Assembly (NCBI GenBank): GCA_030706745.1
Contig: JAUZNX010000012.1
Coordinates: forward strand, 1-64,000
Length of the DNA: 64,000 nt
Direction of reading: 5' to 3'
From: Bacteroidota bacterium
Lineage (GTDB): Bacteria > Bacteroidota > Ignavibacteria > Palsa-1295
Below are positions 34,160 to 43,227 of the stretch, in pieces. Both the position numbers and the translations under genes were made by a program. The notes under the pieces are model-generated. The model was not told the origin of the DNA and ran no database searches. It saw nothing but the letters and a program-made list of their open reading frames with translations. Each line of letters begins with the position of its first letter. Position 1 is the stretch's first letter.

Positions 34160-35995
34160 ATGGCGACGAATGTAGTAATGCCCAAAATGGGCGAAAGTAT
34201 CTCGGAAGGCACAATCCTACGTTGGCTCAAGAAGGAAGGCGACGCAGTTGAGAAAGATGAGCCGATCCTCGAAATTTCGACTGATAAGGTCGATACTGAA
34301 GTGCCGTCGCCGGTTGCCGGGACGCTATTGAAGATCCTTGCGCAGGAAAAGCAGACCGTTTTGGTTGGCGAGCCGATCGCATCGATCGGCACGAACGGCG
34401 AAGTTGCTGCCCCGCCCGCAAAATCGGAAGCCAAACCTGCTGCGAGTGAAGCGAAGCAAGCCGCGCCTGCGGCTCCGGCTCCGACTCAGACTCCGACACC
34501 AGCGCCTAAAGCCGAGGCACCAGCGCCACAGCCCGCACAGGGCAATGGCTCCGCCGCAGCTCAGGGTCAAGCGGTTGTGATGCCGAAGATGGGTGAGTCT
34601 ATTGCAGAGGGCACCGTCCTGAAGTGGCTGAAGAAGGAAGGCGACACAGTCGAAAAAGACGAGCCCATTCTCGAAATTTCGACTGATAAAGTTGATACCG
34701 AAGTCCCGGCGCCATTTGCCGGGACGCTGACTAAGATCGTCGCGCAGGAAAAGGAAACCGTTGCCGTCGGCGCGACTATCGCGTTTATTTCGAGCGGTGC
34801 AGCTTCTGCGCAAGCGCCAGCTCCGCAAGCGCCAGCTCCGCAAGCGCCAGCTCCGCAAGCGCCAGCTCCGCAAGCGCCAGCTCAACAGGCTCCCCCGCAG
34901 CAAGCACCTGCCCAGCAGGCTCCGGCACAGCAGGTACAACAAGTTCAGAAGCTGGCAACAGCAGTTGTTAGCCGCGAAGCACAACAAGCGCCTCAGGCTC
35001 AAGACGATCGCTTCTACTCGCCGCTTGTCAAATCCATTGCCAAGGCAGAGGGCGTTTCGCCGCAGGAGTTGGCAACGATCACAGGCTCCGGTATGGGTGG
35101 CCGCGTGAACAAGACCGACATGCTGGCCTATGTCGAGGCGCGCAAGTCCGGCCGGGTTCAACCAGTTCCCAGCCCCCGCCTCGAAAAAGCGGGAGAGTCT
35201 GCTCCCAGCTTTGCCGCGCGCGAGCCGCAGCCGATGGCTACACCGTCATTTGCATCTTCTGGCGAAGCCGTAACGGTCCTTCCGATGGACAATATCCGTC
35301 AGCGTATTGCCGAGCACATGGTGCGCTCGGTGCATACGAGCCCACACGTTACCTCGATCAGCGAGGTGGACGTGACGAATATCGTCAACGCGCAGAAGCG
35401 CGGCAAAGACGCGTTCCTGCAACGCTATGGCGTGAAGCTCACACTCACTCCGATCTTTATCGAGTGCATGGTCCGCGCACTGCGCGAATTCCCATTTATC
35501 AATGCATCGATCGAAGGTACGAATATAATTATTCGCAACGAGATCAACTTTGGCTTTGCAGTCGCGATGCCAAAGCAGGAAGGCTCACCGCTGCCACCGG
35601 CGCTCATCGTGCCGGTGATTAAACATGCGGACCGACTCAGCCTGGCCGGTATTGCCGGTGCGATGAACGAACTCGCAAACAAGGCGCGGACGCGCAAGCT
35701 CACTCCCGATGACATTTCGGGCGGCACCTTCACGCTGACGAATCCTGGTATGTTCGGCAATATCCTTTCGACGCCGATCATCAATCAGCCCAACCTCGCG
35801 ATTATGACAACCGGCGCGATCGTCAAACGCGCCGTCGTGAAGACCGACGCCGAAGGCAACGACTACATTGCGATCCGCTCGATGATGTTCCTGGGACTTT
35901 CGCACGATCACCGTCTGATCGACGGCCTCTATGCCGTCCAGTTCACCGAGCGGGTGAAGCAATACATGGAGAGCTACCGGGTCGAGGGGATTTGA
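34160..35995 (+). CDS. 2-oxoacid dehydrogenase E2 (dihydrolipoyl acyltransferase) with two lipoyl domains
   Basis: E2 moves acyl groups from the E1 to CoA in the 2-oxoglutarate or branched/pyruvate dehydrogenase complex. ATG 34160 (MATNVVMPKMGES) is used. Two nearly identical lipoyl domains carry lipoyl lysines Lys43 and Lys177 in STDKVDTE. A long Ala/Pro/Gln linker follows, with a 15-base DNA repeat in five copies at 34811-34885. Next come the E1/E3-binding domain (SPLVKSIAKAEGV) and the catalytic domain with DHRLIDG (His584, Asp588). The lipoyl motif MGESI and the catalytic domain suit a succinyltransferase or branched-chain E2; sucB is possible, but E1 and E3 are not in the window. Confidence 0.93.
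   Translation: MATNVVMPKMGESISEGTILRWLKKEGDAVEKDEPILEISTDKVDTEVPSPVAGTLLKILAQEKQTVLVGEPIASIGTNGEVAAPPAKSEAKPAASEAKQAAPAAPAPTQTPTPAPKAEAPAPQPAQGNGSAAAQGQAVVMPKMGESIAEGTVLKWLKKEGDTVEKDEPILEISTDKVDTEVPAPFAGTLTKIVAQEKETVAVGATIAFISSGAASAQAPAPQAPAPQAPAPQAPAPQAPAQQAPPQQAPAQQAPAQQVQQVQKLATAVVSREAQQAPQAQDDRFYSPLVKSIAKAEGVSPQELATITGSGMGGRVNKTDMLAYVEARKSGRVQPVPSPRLEKAGESAPSFAAREPQPMATPSFASSGEAVTVLPMDNIRQRIAEHMVRSVHTSPHVTSISEVDVTNIVNAQKRGKDAFLQRYGVKLTLTPIFIECMVRALREFPFINASIEGTNIIIRNEINFGFAVAMPKQEGSPLPPALIVPVIKHADRLSLAGIAGAMNELANKARTRKLTPDDISGGTFTLTNPGMFGNILSTPIINQPNLAIMTTGAIVKRAVVKTDAEGNDYIAIRSMMFLGLSHDHRLIDGLYAVQFTERVKQYMESYRVEGI
34811..34885 (+). repeat. 15-base direct repeat, five copies, in the E2 linker
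   Basis: CAAGCGCCAGCTCCG repeats head to tail; the fifth copy ends CAA. It codes for a QAPAP unit of the flexible linker between lipoyl and binding domains. Copy number probably varies between strains. Confidence 0.9.
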
Positions 35996-36011
35996 GTGCA
36001 TCCCGCTGGGA

Positions 36012-36110
36012 CTGTCATCCCCGCGAAGCGTGGGCACGTGCCGGGAATTCAGGTTTTGACAATTCCGGGGCCCGGATTCCCGCCTTCGCGGGAATGACGA
36101 TGTAGAGTAA
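36012..36110. repeat. REP-like inverted pair before the tRNA-like sequence
   Basis: GTCATCCCCGCGAAGCGTGGG (36018 region) and CCCGCCTTCGCGGGAATGAC (36079-36098) are inverted copies of one element. Together they can form a long hairpin. A related copy lies at about 36208-36247 on the other side of the tRNA-like sequence. Confidence 0.7.
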
Positions 36111-36117
36111 CTTGCTC

Positions 36118-36190
36118 TTAATCAGTGGGTCGCCGGCAGAGCATCTGACTGTTAATCAGAAGGGTCATAGGTTCAAGTCCTACCTCAGGA
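36118..36190 (+). tRNA. Degenerate tRNA-Asn-like sequence (anticodon GTT), probably a pseudo-tRNA
   Basis: The anticodon arm CTGACTGTTAATCAG with GTT and the T-arm AGGTTCAAGTCCT are clear. The acceptor 3' strand is CTCAGGA. The matching 5' strand (TCCTGAG) is missing, and the D-arm region has extra bases (AGTGGGTCGCCGGCAGAGC). It is therefore most likely a degraded or partial tRNA gene. Confidence 0.45.
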
Positions 36191-36757
36191 TCAAGTATTG
36201 TGTGGGCCTGGATTCCCGGCTCGCGCCCTCGCTTCGCGGGAATGCCGATGCGGAAGGGCCGGGAAAGCCGGCCGCAACAATTTATTTTGCAGAATTCATC
36301 GAAAATATGCGATGCCGGGTGTATCGAACAACGTTGTATTAGGTGGAGAGGGGTCTCTTCGTCAGTTACGAATTACGAATTGTGAATGACGAATTTGGCC
36401 TGATTCAGGCGGGTTGGCAATGGGAAATACAAATAGCTATCCAGGAGACACCATAACTGTTTCATGAAAAATTTCCGACAACGTAATATAAAATTATATG
36501 GCGTGTCTGAGAGGCAGCTATGATTATGGAGAAGCTCGAAATCGAGGCGGTGGTGATCGAGGCGAGGCAGGTTGCGAATGAGCGGAAGGCTAGCCCCAGC
36601 GGATGAAATTAGATAAGAAGTGCTGCAACATGCTCCCGCAAGCGGCGTATTTCGAACTCAGGCGTCGCAGGTGCTGTTAGCCGCGCGAGTCGGAATGGGG
36701 GCCATCTTGGACCCATCGGAAGAGTCTCCAATATCTTATATAATCAAGGTTCAGACA
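36191..36757. other. Intergenic region upstream of ahcY with repeats
   Basis: No gene of useful size is supported in this stretch. It contains a REP-like palindrome at about 36208-36247, an AATTACGA-type tandem repeat at 36366-36395, and one copy of a 220-bp interspersed repeat (36308-36530). A 28-codon frame at 36519-36605 begins MIMEKLEIEAVVIEAR but is too short to call. Confidence 0.6.
36308..36530 (+). repeat. 220-bp interspersed repeat, copy 1
   Basis: This stretch matches the reverse complement of 57521-57743 almost end to end, with many substitutions. Shared blocks include GTATCGAAC, ATTAGGTGGAG, TCTTCGTCA, ATTACGAATTACGAATT, TTGGCAATGGGAAA, AGACACC, TTCATGAA, TATAAAATTATAT and GCGTGTCTGA. 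Confidence 0.8.
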
Positions 36758-38038
36758 ATGGATTTCAAAGAAGGCCAGTATAAAGTACGTAACCTGAAAC
36801 TTGCCGATGCGGGTCGCCGGCAGATCGAATGGGCTGAGAGCCGCATGCCGGTGCTCATGGCGCTGCGCGCGAAATACTCGAAGACGAAGCCTCTCGCGGG
36901 CTATCGTATCGCCGGGTGCCTGCACGTGACCAAAGAGACTGCCGTGCTGATCGAGACGCTCGAAGCCGCCGGTGCCAAAGTGTCGTGGTCCGGCTGCAAT
37001 CCGCTTTCGACGAACGATGAAGTTGCTGCCGCGCTGGCTGCGGCCGGCGTGCAGATCTATGCCTGGTACGGCATGGACGTCGATGAGTTCTACTGGTGCA
37101 TCGAGCGCTCTTTGGACTTCCATCCGAACCTGACGCTTGATGATGGCGCCGATCTGATTTTCACGGTCCACAACAAGTATCCACAGTTGCTCGATGAGAT
37201 CATCGGCGGCACGGAAGAGACGACGACGGGCGTGCACCGATTGCGCTCGATGGCCGAGGATGGCAAACTTCGGTATCCGGTTATCGCCGTTAACGATGCC
37301 GAGACGAAGTGGGATTTCGATAACGTGTATGGTACGGGTCAGTCCACGCTCGATGGTGTTATCCGCGCGACGAGCGTCTTGCTTGCAGGCAAGAATGTCG
37401 TGATCGCCGGTTACGGCCATTGCGGCAAGGGCGTTGCAATGCGGGCCAAGGGCATGGGCGCGAACGTGATCGCCACCGAAGTCAAGCCGACCGCCGCTCT
37501 GAAAGCGACGCTCGAAGGGATGCGCGTCATGCCAATGGATGAAGCCGCGAAGATCGGTGACATCTTCATCACAGCCACCGGCGTAAAGGACGTGATCGTT
37601 GGTCGTCACTTCGATGTGATGAAGGACGGCGCGATCGTTGCCAACACGGGTCACTACGATTGCGAGATCAATATCCCGCAACTCGAAGAGCGCTCTGCCA
37701 CGCACCGCACCATCCGCGCGAACTGCGAAGAGTATCTGCTCAGTGGCAACCGACGCGTGTATCTGCTGGCACAAGGCCGCCTGGTTAATCTTGCGGCAGC
37801 GGAAGGACATCCTTCAGAAGTTATGGACATGAGCTTTGCAAATCAATTCTTGAGTCAGCTTCGTCTTGTCAAGGTTGATAAGGGCGAGGAGACGATGGAC
37901 CGCGGACAAGTCTATGACATCCCGACCGAGCAGGACCAGGAACTTGGTGCGCTCAAGCTCGCGACGATCGGTATCTCGATCGACGCGCTGACCGAAGAGC
38001 AGCTTGCGTACAATCTGGATTACGCGGCGGGCACCTGA
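36758..38038 (+). CDS. ahcY: Adenosylhomocysteinase
   Basis: The enzyme splits S-adenosylhomocysteine into adenosine and homocysteine and so keeps methyltransferases free of product inhibition. ATG 36758 has AAGG ten bases upstream; the frame opens earlier at 36620 in non-protein sequence. The 426 residues include LDDGADL (Asp129/Asp130), GGTEETTTGV (150-159), the NAD site GYGHCGKG (218-225), and NTGHYDCEI near 305. The end is YNLDYAAGT and lacks the KPDHYRY tail of classical bacterial/eukaryotic enzymes. This matches the shorter archaeal/Thermotoga-like form. A strong terminator follows. Confidence 0.97.
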   Translation: MDFKEGQYKVRNLKLADAGRRQIEWAESRMPVLMALRAKYSKTKPLAGYRIAGCLHVTKETAVLIETLEAAGAKVSWSGCNPLSTNDEVAAALAAAGVQIYAWYGMDVDEFYWCIERSLDFHPNLTLDDGADLIFTVHNKYPQLLDEIIGGTEETTTGVHRLRSMAEDGKLRYPVIAVNDAETKWDFDNVYGTGQSTLDGVIRATSVLLAGKNVVIAGYGHCGKGVAMRAKGMGANVIATEVKPTAALKATLEGMRVMPMDEAAKIGDIFITATGVKDVIVGRHFDVMKDGAIVANTGHYDCEINIPQLEERSATHRTIRANCEEYLLSGNRRVYLLAQGRLVNLAAAEGHPSEVMDMSFANQFLSQLRLVKVDKGEETMDRGQVYDIPTEQDQELGALKLATIGISIDALTEEQLAYNLDYAAGT

Positions 38039-38057
38039 TGTTGGTCTTTTGATCTTT

Positions 38058-38095
38058 GAAACAGGGTCCGGCCTCATCAGGCTGGACCCTGTTTC
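38058..38095 (+). terminator. Strong hairpin terminator of ahcY
   Basis: GAAACAGGGTCC pairs perfectly with GGACCCTGTTTC; the inner GCCT-CATC-AGGC extends the stem. It lies 20 bases after the ahcY stop. Confidence 0.85.
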
Positions 38096-38194
38096 ATTCA
38101 AGCCGCTGGCGGGCATTTATCCGGCATTCCCGGCTGTTCGTGAATCACTACTCGAATCGGAGCTCGGTTTCGCTCCGTTAATAGATTTGTGATT

Positions 38195-40063
38195 ATGAAG
38201 TCAATTTTCGTCCTGCTTACCCTCGTTCTGGTTTCCAGTGCATCTGCCCAGCAGATCACTTCCTCCGGGCGCGTTTCGGCGGAGGCATTCCGTACCGAAG
38301 TTGAGAAGGTTGTTGCAAGCTATCCGAACGGCGAAGAGCGGTATCGAGAGGTCGATAATTTCCGGCGGCTGATCCAGGTGGTGGCCGCGCACAAGTTGGG
38401 TTTGACGCGCGATGACCTTCGAGCGATGGTGCTCGGTACTAATGGCAGACGGGTTCTCCGCCCTACCGGTTTTTCAAGAGTATCGGACATCAGTCCCGAC
38501 ACGTGTGACGAGAACGAAGCCTCCGTCGCAATCAGCCGGACGAACCCGAACATCATCGTTGCCGGCGCGAACGATCTCTACGCGATGTATGACTCCTCGA
38601 TGCCCGCGTTCGTGAGCACGAATGGTGGACGGTCGTGGAATACTTACTATCTGCCGATGGTCCAGGACAAAGCGGCCCAGGCGTTTGGGGATCCGTATCT
38701 CACGGCCGACGATCAGGGCAATTTCTACTACGCGTTTCTTATCTCAAGTCAGAATGTCAATCCCAACTCGTATATTTCCGACTTGATGGTTGCGCGCAGT
38801 ACGGATGGGATTCACTGGACCCTCGGTGCGCCGGTTGTCGGAAATGTAACGCATGTCAGCGGTGATGAGGACAAGGAAACTATCGCGGCGGACTGCGATC
38901 CCGCAAGTCCCCACTACGGACGTGTCTATATCGCATGGCGGTATACCGGCTATCCGAACAAGTACCAGGTAGCCTATAGCGATAATCATGGAATGACATG
39001 GTCCAAACCGGTATCACGGTTATCCAAATACGGATATTTCGAGCAGATACGCGTTGGCAAAGGCGGGACCGTGTTCATCGCAACGAACTCGCGAACTATC
39101 GATTATTCGAATTTTGACAACGACACAGGGATGCATGGAATCATGGTTTCGCATGATGGAGGCCAGACCTTCCAGGAACATTATATCGCATCCTATCTGA
39201 ATTACCCGCCTCCATCGGGCAACACGTATCCAAACGCGCTAAAGAACGGCTTTAAAGCATATGCGTATACATCCTTCGATGTCGATCCGGCAACGAACAA
39301 GCTCTATGTGGTCTATGGAGATTACGTCTCGACCGGATCGAGCGGATATGCCGTGCAATACGCGGTCACCTCGACGGATGAAGGCGTGAATTGGAGCGCG
39401 CCACAGCAAATTGGCAATCCGGACTATCTCGAGTCCGATCATTTTCAGCCGTGGGTGACATATGATGCTTCCATTGGCAAGGCGCGCGTCTCCATGTATA
39501 GTTCAGAGGAGGACTTGGCCTCGAACCAAATGACCCGCATGGTTCGGTTCGATTTTGACGGAGTTAATGGTTCTGGATTAACGATGCCCGAACCATTGGG
39601 ATCCGATCTCTTCGATCCGAACACGGTGACCAATCCATGGGGTGGTTCCTTCATCGGCGATTATACCGGAGGAGATGCTTATAGTGGGATCTATGCTGCC
39701 GTTTGGACGGAGAACGATGCGTCGGGAGCCGGCGGAGGTGATATTTACGCCTATGTTTCAAACGCCAAGGCGGGCGTTACTCGCGCGATCAATGCTCGTG
39801 AATTCTCCGTGAGTGAGCCATTCCCGAATCCTGCTACCAGCGGCGCGGTCACCATTCGCATCAGTACGAACGCTGAGGCATCCGCGTTGATCCGGCTTAT
39901 CGACTTGAATGGGCAAGAAGTCGTTGCGCAGCAGCGTAAGCTCTCGCCTGGAGTTGAATCGGCAATCGATCTCGATTTGCAAAATCTCTCGGCAGGCGTC
40001 TATCGCGCGCTCATTTCTTCAGACGGACAAACGATAGAAAAATCCATTGTTGTATTGCGGTAA
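38195..40063 (+). CDS. T9SS-exported sialidase-like propeller protein
   Basis: ATG 38195 is preferred over the GTG two codons upstream. A signal peptide (residues 1-19, ending SASA) is followed by a helical prodomain-like stretch (residues about 25-75). BNR-type blades follow: FVSTNGGRSWNT, ARSTDGIHWTL, YSDNHGMTWSKP, VSHDGGQTF and TSTDEGVNWSAP. The end is a type A sorting domain (FSVSEPFPNPATSG, then LSAGVYRALI and SIVVLR). The protein should pass the inner membrane via Sec and the outer membrane via T9SS, and stay on the surface. Glycosidase activity is not shown. It is followed after 12 bases by a paralogue. Confidence 0.9.
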   Translation: MKSIFVLLTLVLVSSASAQQITSSGRVSAEAFRTEVEKVVASYPNGEERYREVDNFRRLIQVVAAHKLGLTRDDLRAMVLGTNGRRVLRPTGFSRVSDISPDTCDENEASVAISRTNPNIIVAGANDLYAMYDSSMPAFVSTNGGRSWNTYYLPMVQDKAAQAFGDPYLTADDQGNFYYAFLISSQNVNPNSYISDLMVARSTDGIHWTLGAPVVGNVTHVSGDEDKETIAADCDPASPHYGRVYIAWRYTGYPNKYQVAYSDNHGMTWSKPVSRLSKYGYFEQIRVGKGGTVFIATNSRTIDYSNFDNDTGMHGIMVSHDGGQTFQEHYIASYLNYPPPSGNTYPNALKNGFKAYAYTSFDVDPATNKLYVVYGDYVSTGSSGYAVQYAVTSTDEGVNWSAPQQIGNPDYLESDHFQPWVTYDASIGKARVSMYSSEEDLASNQMTRMVRFDFDGVNGSGLTMPEPLGSDLFDPNTVTNPWGGSFIGDYTGGDAYSGIYAAVWTENDASGAGGGDIYAYVSNAKAGVTRAINAREFSVSEPFPNPATSGAVTIRISTNAEASALIRLIDLNGQEVVAQQRKLSPGVESAIDLDLQNLSAGVYRALISSDGQTIEKSIVVLR

Positions 40064-40075
40064 TCCCATGCGCGC

Positions 40076-41908
40076 ATGAAGTCCATCGCTCTCGTTCTTT
40101 TTATCGCAATTGCGATTGTCAGTAGTCCACGGTTGTTCGCTCAAGGTCACCCCGCCAAATCGTCGGCGGCGTTCAGAGCCGAAGTTGCGAAAGAACTGGC
40201 CTCGCATGGCTATGGAAAGAAGCTTTACGAGCGATGCGATGGCTTCCAGCGGATGATCGATCATCGCGTCGGGGCGCGGCTCGGACTTTACGCATCGACG
40301 GCTCCCTTCTTGGGCAATGGCCGCATGCTGAAGACGAGTATCACCGAAAATACTGCGGATGTTGATGCGATTCCAGTAGATCAGAATGAGACATCCATCG
40401 CAATCAGCCGTACGAATCCCAAGTTGGTCATCGCCGGATCGAACTTGTTGTCGATGGACAATCTAACGGCCCCCGCTTATGTCAGCACAAATGCCGGACT
40501 ATCCTGGAATACGACGCTGCTTCCCACCCCGGATTATTTCGGCGCACAGCCGTATGGCGATCCATCGATCGTCTGCAGTGCCGATGGGATGTTTTACTAC
40601 GCATTTCTGCTCATAAATTTCTCGGATACCACCGATGTCTCGGATTTGATGGTCGCCCACAGTCAGGATGGGCAGCACTGGACGTTGGGCAATCCCGTCC
40701 TTGGAATGGGACCGATAGACTCTTCACGGTTTCTATTCCAGGACAAAGAAAATATTACCGTCGATCGGGATCCGAGCAGCCCATATTATGGACGTCTTTA
40801 CATTGCGTGGAATGAATATTTCGATCGCAATGGTGATTCCTCCCATGCGATGATTGCATGGAGTGATGATCGCGGCCAGTCCTGGTCGAAGCAAGAATCG
40901 CTTCCTACTGATGGAGGATTATTTACGCTTCTCCGAACAGGGGCACACGGGACCCTCTTTCATGCATCGAGTACGGACAGCGGACTCACGGAGACCTATG
41001 GACACCACCTTCTACTCGTCTCGCATGATGGCGGCGCAACATTCATCGAGCGCTCAGTCGCGCCATTCGATAATTTTCCAATCAATAGCATTAATTATCC
41101 CGGTCTGAAAGGATTCAACGGATTCCGATCATTCCCGTATGTAGCGTTCGATGTCGATCCATCCACGAACAAGTTGTATCTTGTCTATGGATCGTACAAC
41201 AACAATCTCAATGCAGCGAGTCTACTTGCCATCACCTCCACTGATGAGGGTGCAGATTGGACCCCACCTATCGTACTCGGCGACCCGCGCAAACAAAACC
41301 GCGATCATTTTCAAGCATGGGTTTCCTTTGACCCGGTACTTCAGCAGCCACGAGTGACATTCCTCAGCTCCGAAGATGATCCCGATAGTAACAATCTGAT
41401 CCGTGCTTCACGAGTTGATTGGAGCACGCTCGATGCTCCCAAGAATCTCGATCAGTCACTCTTCGATCCAAGGGATATTCCATTTACCGGTTACCCATTC
41501 ATTGGTGATTACATCGGAAGCGATGCCTTCGGAGGCACCTTTGCGGCAGCATGGACGGGGAAGAATCCTATCGGGACAGATGGGGATATTTTTGCGTATG
41601 TTTCGACCGACAGTTTTCGCGCGCCCGTCGGCGGTCCGATCCATGCTCCAACATTCAGCGTGTCCGAACCAATGCCAAATCCTGTCTTCGGCGATCAGGC
41701 GAAAATTAGCGTTCAGGCCGATGGACCAGTAGACTTGCACGTTGAGCTGTTCGATATTCGGGGTGCAACCGCGCTCTCCACGTCGGCAACATGCAACTCC
41801 GAAGCTCAGATAGTGCTCGATGTGCATGCATTACCAGCCGGCATCTATCGTATCGTGATTTCGAATTCGTCTCAGTCGATGGAGGAGAATATGATTATTC
41901 TCCGATAG
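40076..41908 (+). CDS. T9SS-exported sialidase-like propeller protein, tandem paralogue
   Basis: The 610 residues match the upstream protein throughout: TSIAISRTNPKLVIAGSN, FYYAFLLINF, DLMVAHSQDGQHWTLG, SSPYYGRLYIAW, FVSFDPVLQQ-type blades and a sorting tail (FSVSEPMPNPVFG, then LPAGIYRIVI). A signal peptide is present (residues 1-22, ending LFA). The 12-base gap suggests co-transcription. The two genes come from a tandem duplication, and a more distant relative is at 53280-55352. The target molecule is unknown. Confidence 0.9.
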   Translation: MKSIALVLFIAIAIVSSPRLFAQGHPAKSSAAFRAEVAKELASHGYGKKLYERCDGFQRMIDHRVGARLGLYASTAPFLGNGRMLKTSITENTADVDAIPVDQNETSIAISRTNPKLVIAGSNLLSMDNLTAPAYVSTNAGLSWNTTLLPTPDYFGAQPYGDPSIVCSADGMFYYAFLLINFSDTTDVSDLMVAHSQDGQHWTLGNPVLGMGPIDSSRFLFQDKENITVDRDPSSPYYGRLYIAWNEYFDRNGDSSHAMIAWSDDRGQSWSKQESLPTDGGLFTLLRTGAHGTLFHASSTDSGLTETYGHHLLLVSHDGGATFIERSVAPFDNFPINSINYPGLKGFNGFRSFPYVAFDVDPSTNKLYLVYGSYNNNLNAASLLAITSTDEGADWTPPIVLGDPRKQNRDHFQAWVSFDPVLQQPRVTFLSSEDDPDSNNLIRASRVDWSTLDAPKNLDQSLFDPRDIPFTGYPFIGDYIGSDAFGGTFAAAWTGKNPIGTDGDIFAYVSTDSFRAPVGGPIHAPTFSVSEPMPNPVFGDQAKISVQADGPVDLHVELFDIRGATALSTSATCNSEAQIVLDVHALPAGIYRIVISNSSQSMEENMIILR

Positions 41909-42051
41909 CGGCTTGGTGCTTTGCCATTGAAGAGAGTCTTCGAATTCGATCGAATCTATAGAATTTATCGAACTCGAAGATTTTTGGAATACCCAAAACT
42001 CCTTCTCCACTGGCAACCCTTCTTGCCTGAACGAATGTTTACCGGCGCAAC

Positions 42052-42459
42052 ATGGCATACACACCGAACCGCGAGCCTTTCGGTGCATGGAATAAGTTGA
42101 TACTTGCGTACCATCGTTATTCCGGCTCCTGGGCATACCTCCTCCAGCGGCTGACCGGCATTGGCCTGGTCGCTTATTTATTCCTCCATATCTGGGCGCT
42201 GAGTTCTTTGACGCACGGCCGGGCGGCCTTCGCTGCAGAGATGAAAACATTCACTACGCCAGTCTTCAAGGTCGGCGAGTGGCTACTCGGCGCGCTCGTA
42301 ATGTGGCATGCATTCAATGGCATCCGCGTCGTGATCGTCGATCTCGCCGAAGGCGCGCGATATCATAAGAAGCTATTGGCCGGCGTGTGGGTCGTTTCCG
42401 TCGCGACCGTGATTCTGATGTTCTGTCTCATCTTCAGCAACGAACTCTTCGCGAGGTAA
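42052..42459 (+). CDS. sdhC: Succinate dehydrogenase membrane anchor, cytochrome b subunit
   Basis: The 135 residues have three membrane segments. SWAYLLQRLTGIGLVAYLFLHI (residues 26 onward) carries the typical R-x-T/S-G and haem or quinone ligand His, and WHAFNGIRVVIVD matches SdhC. It anchors the SdhAB catalytic subunits to the membrane and passes electrons to quinone. SdhA and SdhB are not in this window, so the operon is split. The next gene starts three bases after its stop. Confidence 0.9.
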   Translation: MAYTPNREPFGAWNKLILAYHRYSGSWAYLLQRLTGIGLVAYLFLHIWALSSLTHGRAAFAAEMKTFTTPVFKVGEWLLGALVMWHAFNGIRVVIVDLAEGARYHKKLLAGVWVVSVATVILMFCLIFSNELFAR

Positions 42460-42462
42460 GTC

Positions 42463-42867
42463 ATGGCAACTCCGACTCAACCGTTTGAAGGTACCCGTTT
42501 TCTTCGCAGCTACTCCCGCCCCAAGAGCTCTGGCGCCTCCGCCTGGTGGCTCGTACGGATTTCCGGTATCGCTCTGATACCGCTTCTCGTCGGGCATTAC
42601 ATCCTCATGCACTACAATCCGGCAAGCGGACACGATTACGGTGAGACCGCATCGCGCCTTGCATCCCCGTGGTTCAAAGGACTGTATCTCGGATTCATCA
42701 CCATCGGCATGTACCACGGCCTCGTCGGCATCTGGAACATCATGCGCGATTACAAGATGAAGCCGCTGCTTGGCCGGACGCTCTTCGGACTCCTCGTTGT
42801 GGCCGGCATTATCTTCGTGGCTGTCGGCTGGAATACGATCCTCACATTCGATCCGTTGAAGCCGTAG
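42463..42867 (+). CDS. sdhD: Succinate dehydrogenase second membrane anchor
   Basis: This 134-residue protein has three membrane segments. WWLVRISGIALIPLLVGHYI and GMYHGLVGIWNIMRDY place a His in each of two helices, as in SdhD. It pairs with the SdhC just upstream. A strong terminator at 42899 ends the unit without sdhA or sdhB. Confidence 0.88.
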   Translation: MATPTQPFEGTRFLRSYSRPKSSGASAWWLVRISGIALIPLLVGHYILMHYNPASGHDYGETASRLASPWFKGLYLGFITIGMYHGLVGIWNIMRDYKMKPLLGRTLFGLLVVAGIIFVAVGWNTILTFDPLKP

Positions 42868-42898
42868 GCGAGTTTGCCCGAATTCTGAATTGGTAAAG

Positions 42899-42933
42899 AA
42901 TCTTACTCGAACGTGTTCGGGTAAGATTTTTTT
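42899..42933 (+). terminator. Rho-independent terminator after sdhCD
   Basis: AATCTTACTCGAA and TTCGGGTAAGATT form a 13-bp stem with one wobble pair, followed by TTTTTTT. It separates the sdhCD genes from the feo genes. Confidence 0.93.
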
Positions 42934-43008
42934 ACGGTCAATCCCAGTAATTTAACATCGTTTTGCCGTTTTTGAACGGAAATTCACATAGGGCATGGAA
43001 CTGGTTGT

Positions 43009-43027
43009 ATTAAGACTCAGTCTTATT
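43009..43027. promoter_or_regulatory. Possible metal-regulator operator upstream of feoA
   Basis: ATTAAGAC-TCA-GTCTTATT is a near-perfect dyad about 200 bases upstream of the feoA ATG used here (75 bases upstream of an alternative ATG at 43099). Dyads of this kind bind iron or manganese regulators of the DtxR/Fur type upstream of feo genes. The match is to the position and symmetry only. Confidence 0.4.
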
Positions 43028-43227
43028 AAACCGATACTATACAATCCTCGCAACCTGTGCAACCAAGTCATTTGCCATCGAATAATCGTAGCGTTTCCAT
43101 GCTCGCTCGAATCCCGGAGATCTTTCGTGGACGCCGGCGGCACGCTGTTGCCCTCGGAGCCTCGGTCGCCATTACGACATCAGCGACAGCGCACCTTCAT
43201 TTCGACCCGCATGTTCGCAAGCCCCGC

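Noticed and set aside
34811-34885. Direct 15-base repeats as a CRISPR array
   Set aside because: There are no spacers; the repeats code for the E2 linker. No CRISPR array is seen in the window.
34325-35161. 278-codon minus-strand frame with repeated RSWRLRSWRL
   Set aside because: It is the shadow of the Ala/Pro/Gln linker repeat in the E2 gene.
36519-36605. 28-codon frame after the interspersed repeat
   Set aside because: The copy at the other locus has a different, shorter frame (15 codons), so coding is not conserved.
36677-37810. 377-codon minus-strand open frame
   Set aside because: It is antisense to ahcY and has no protein-like features.
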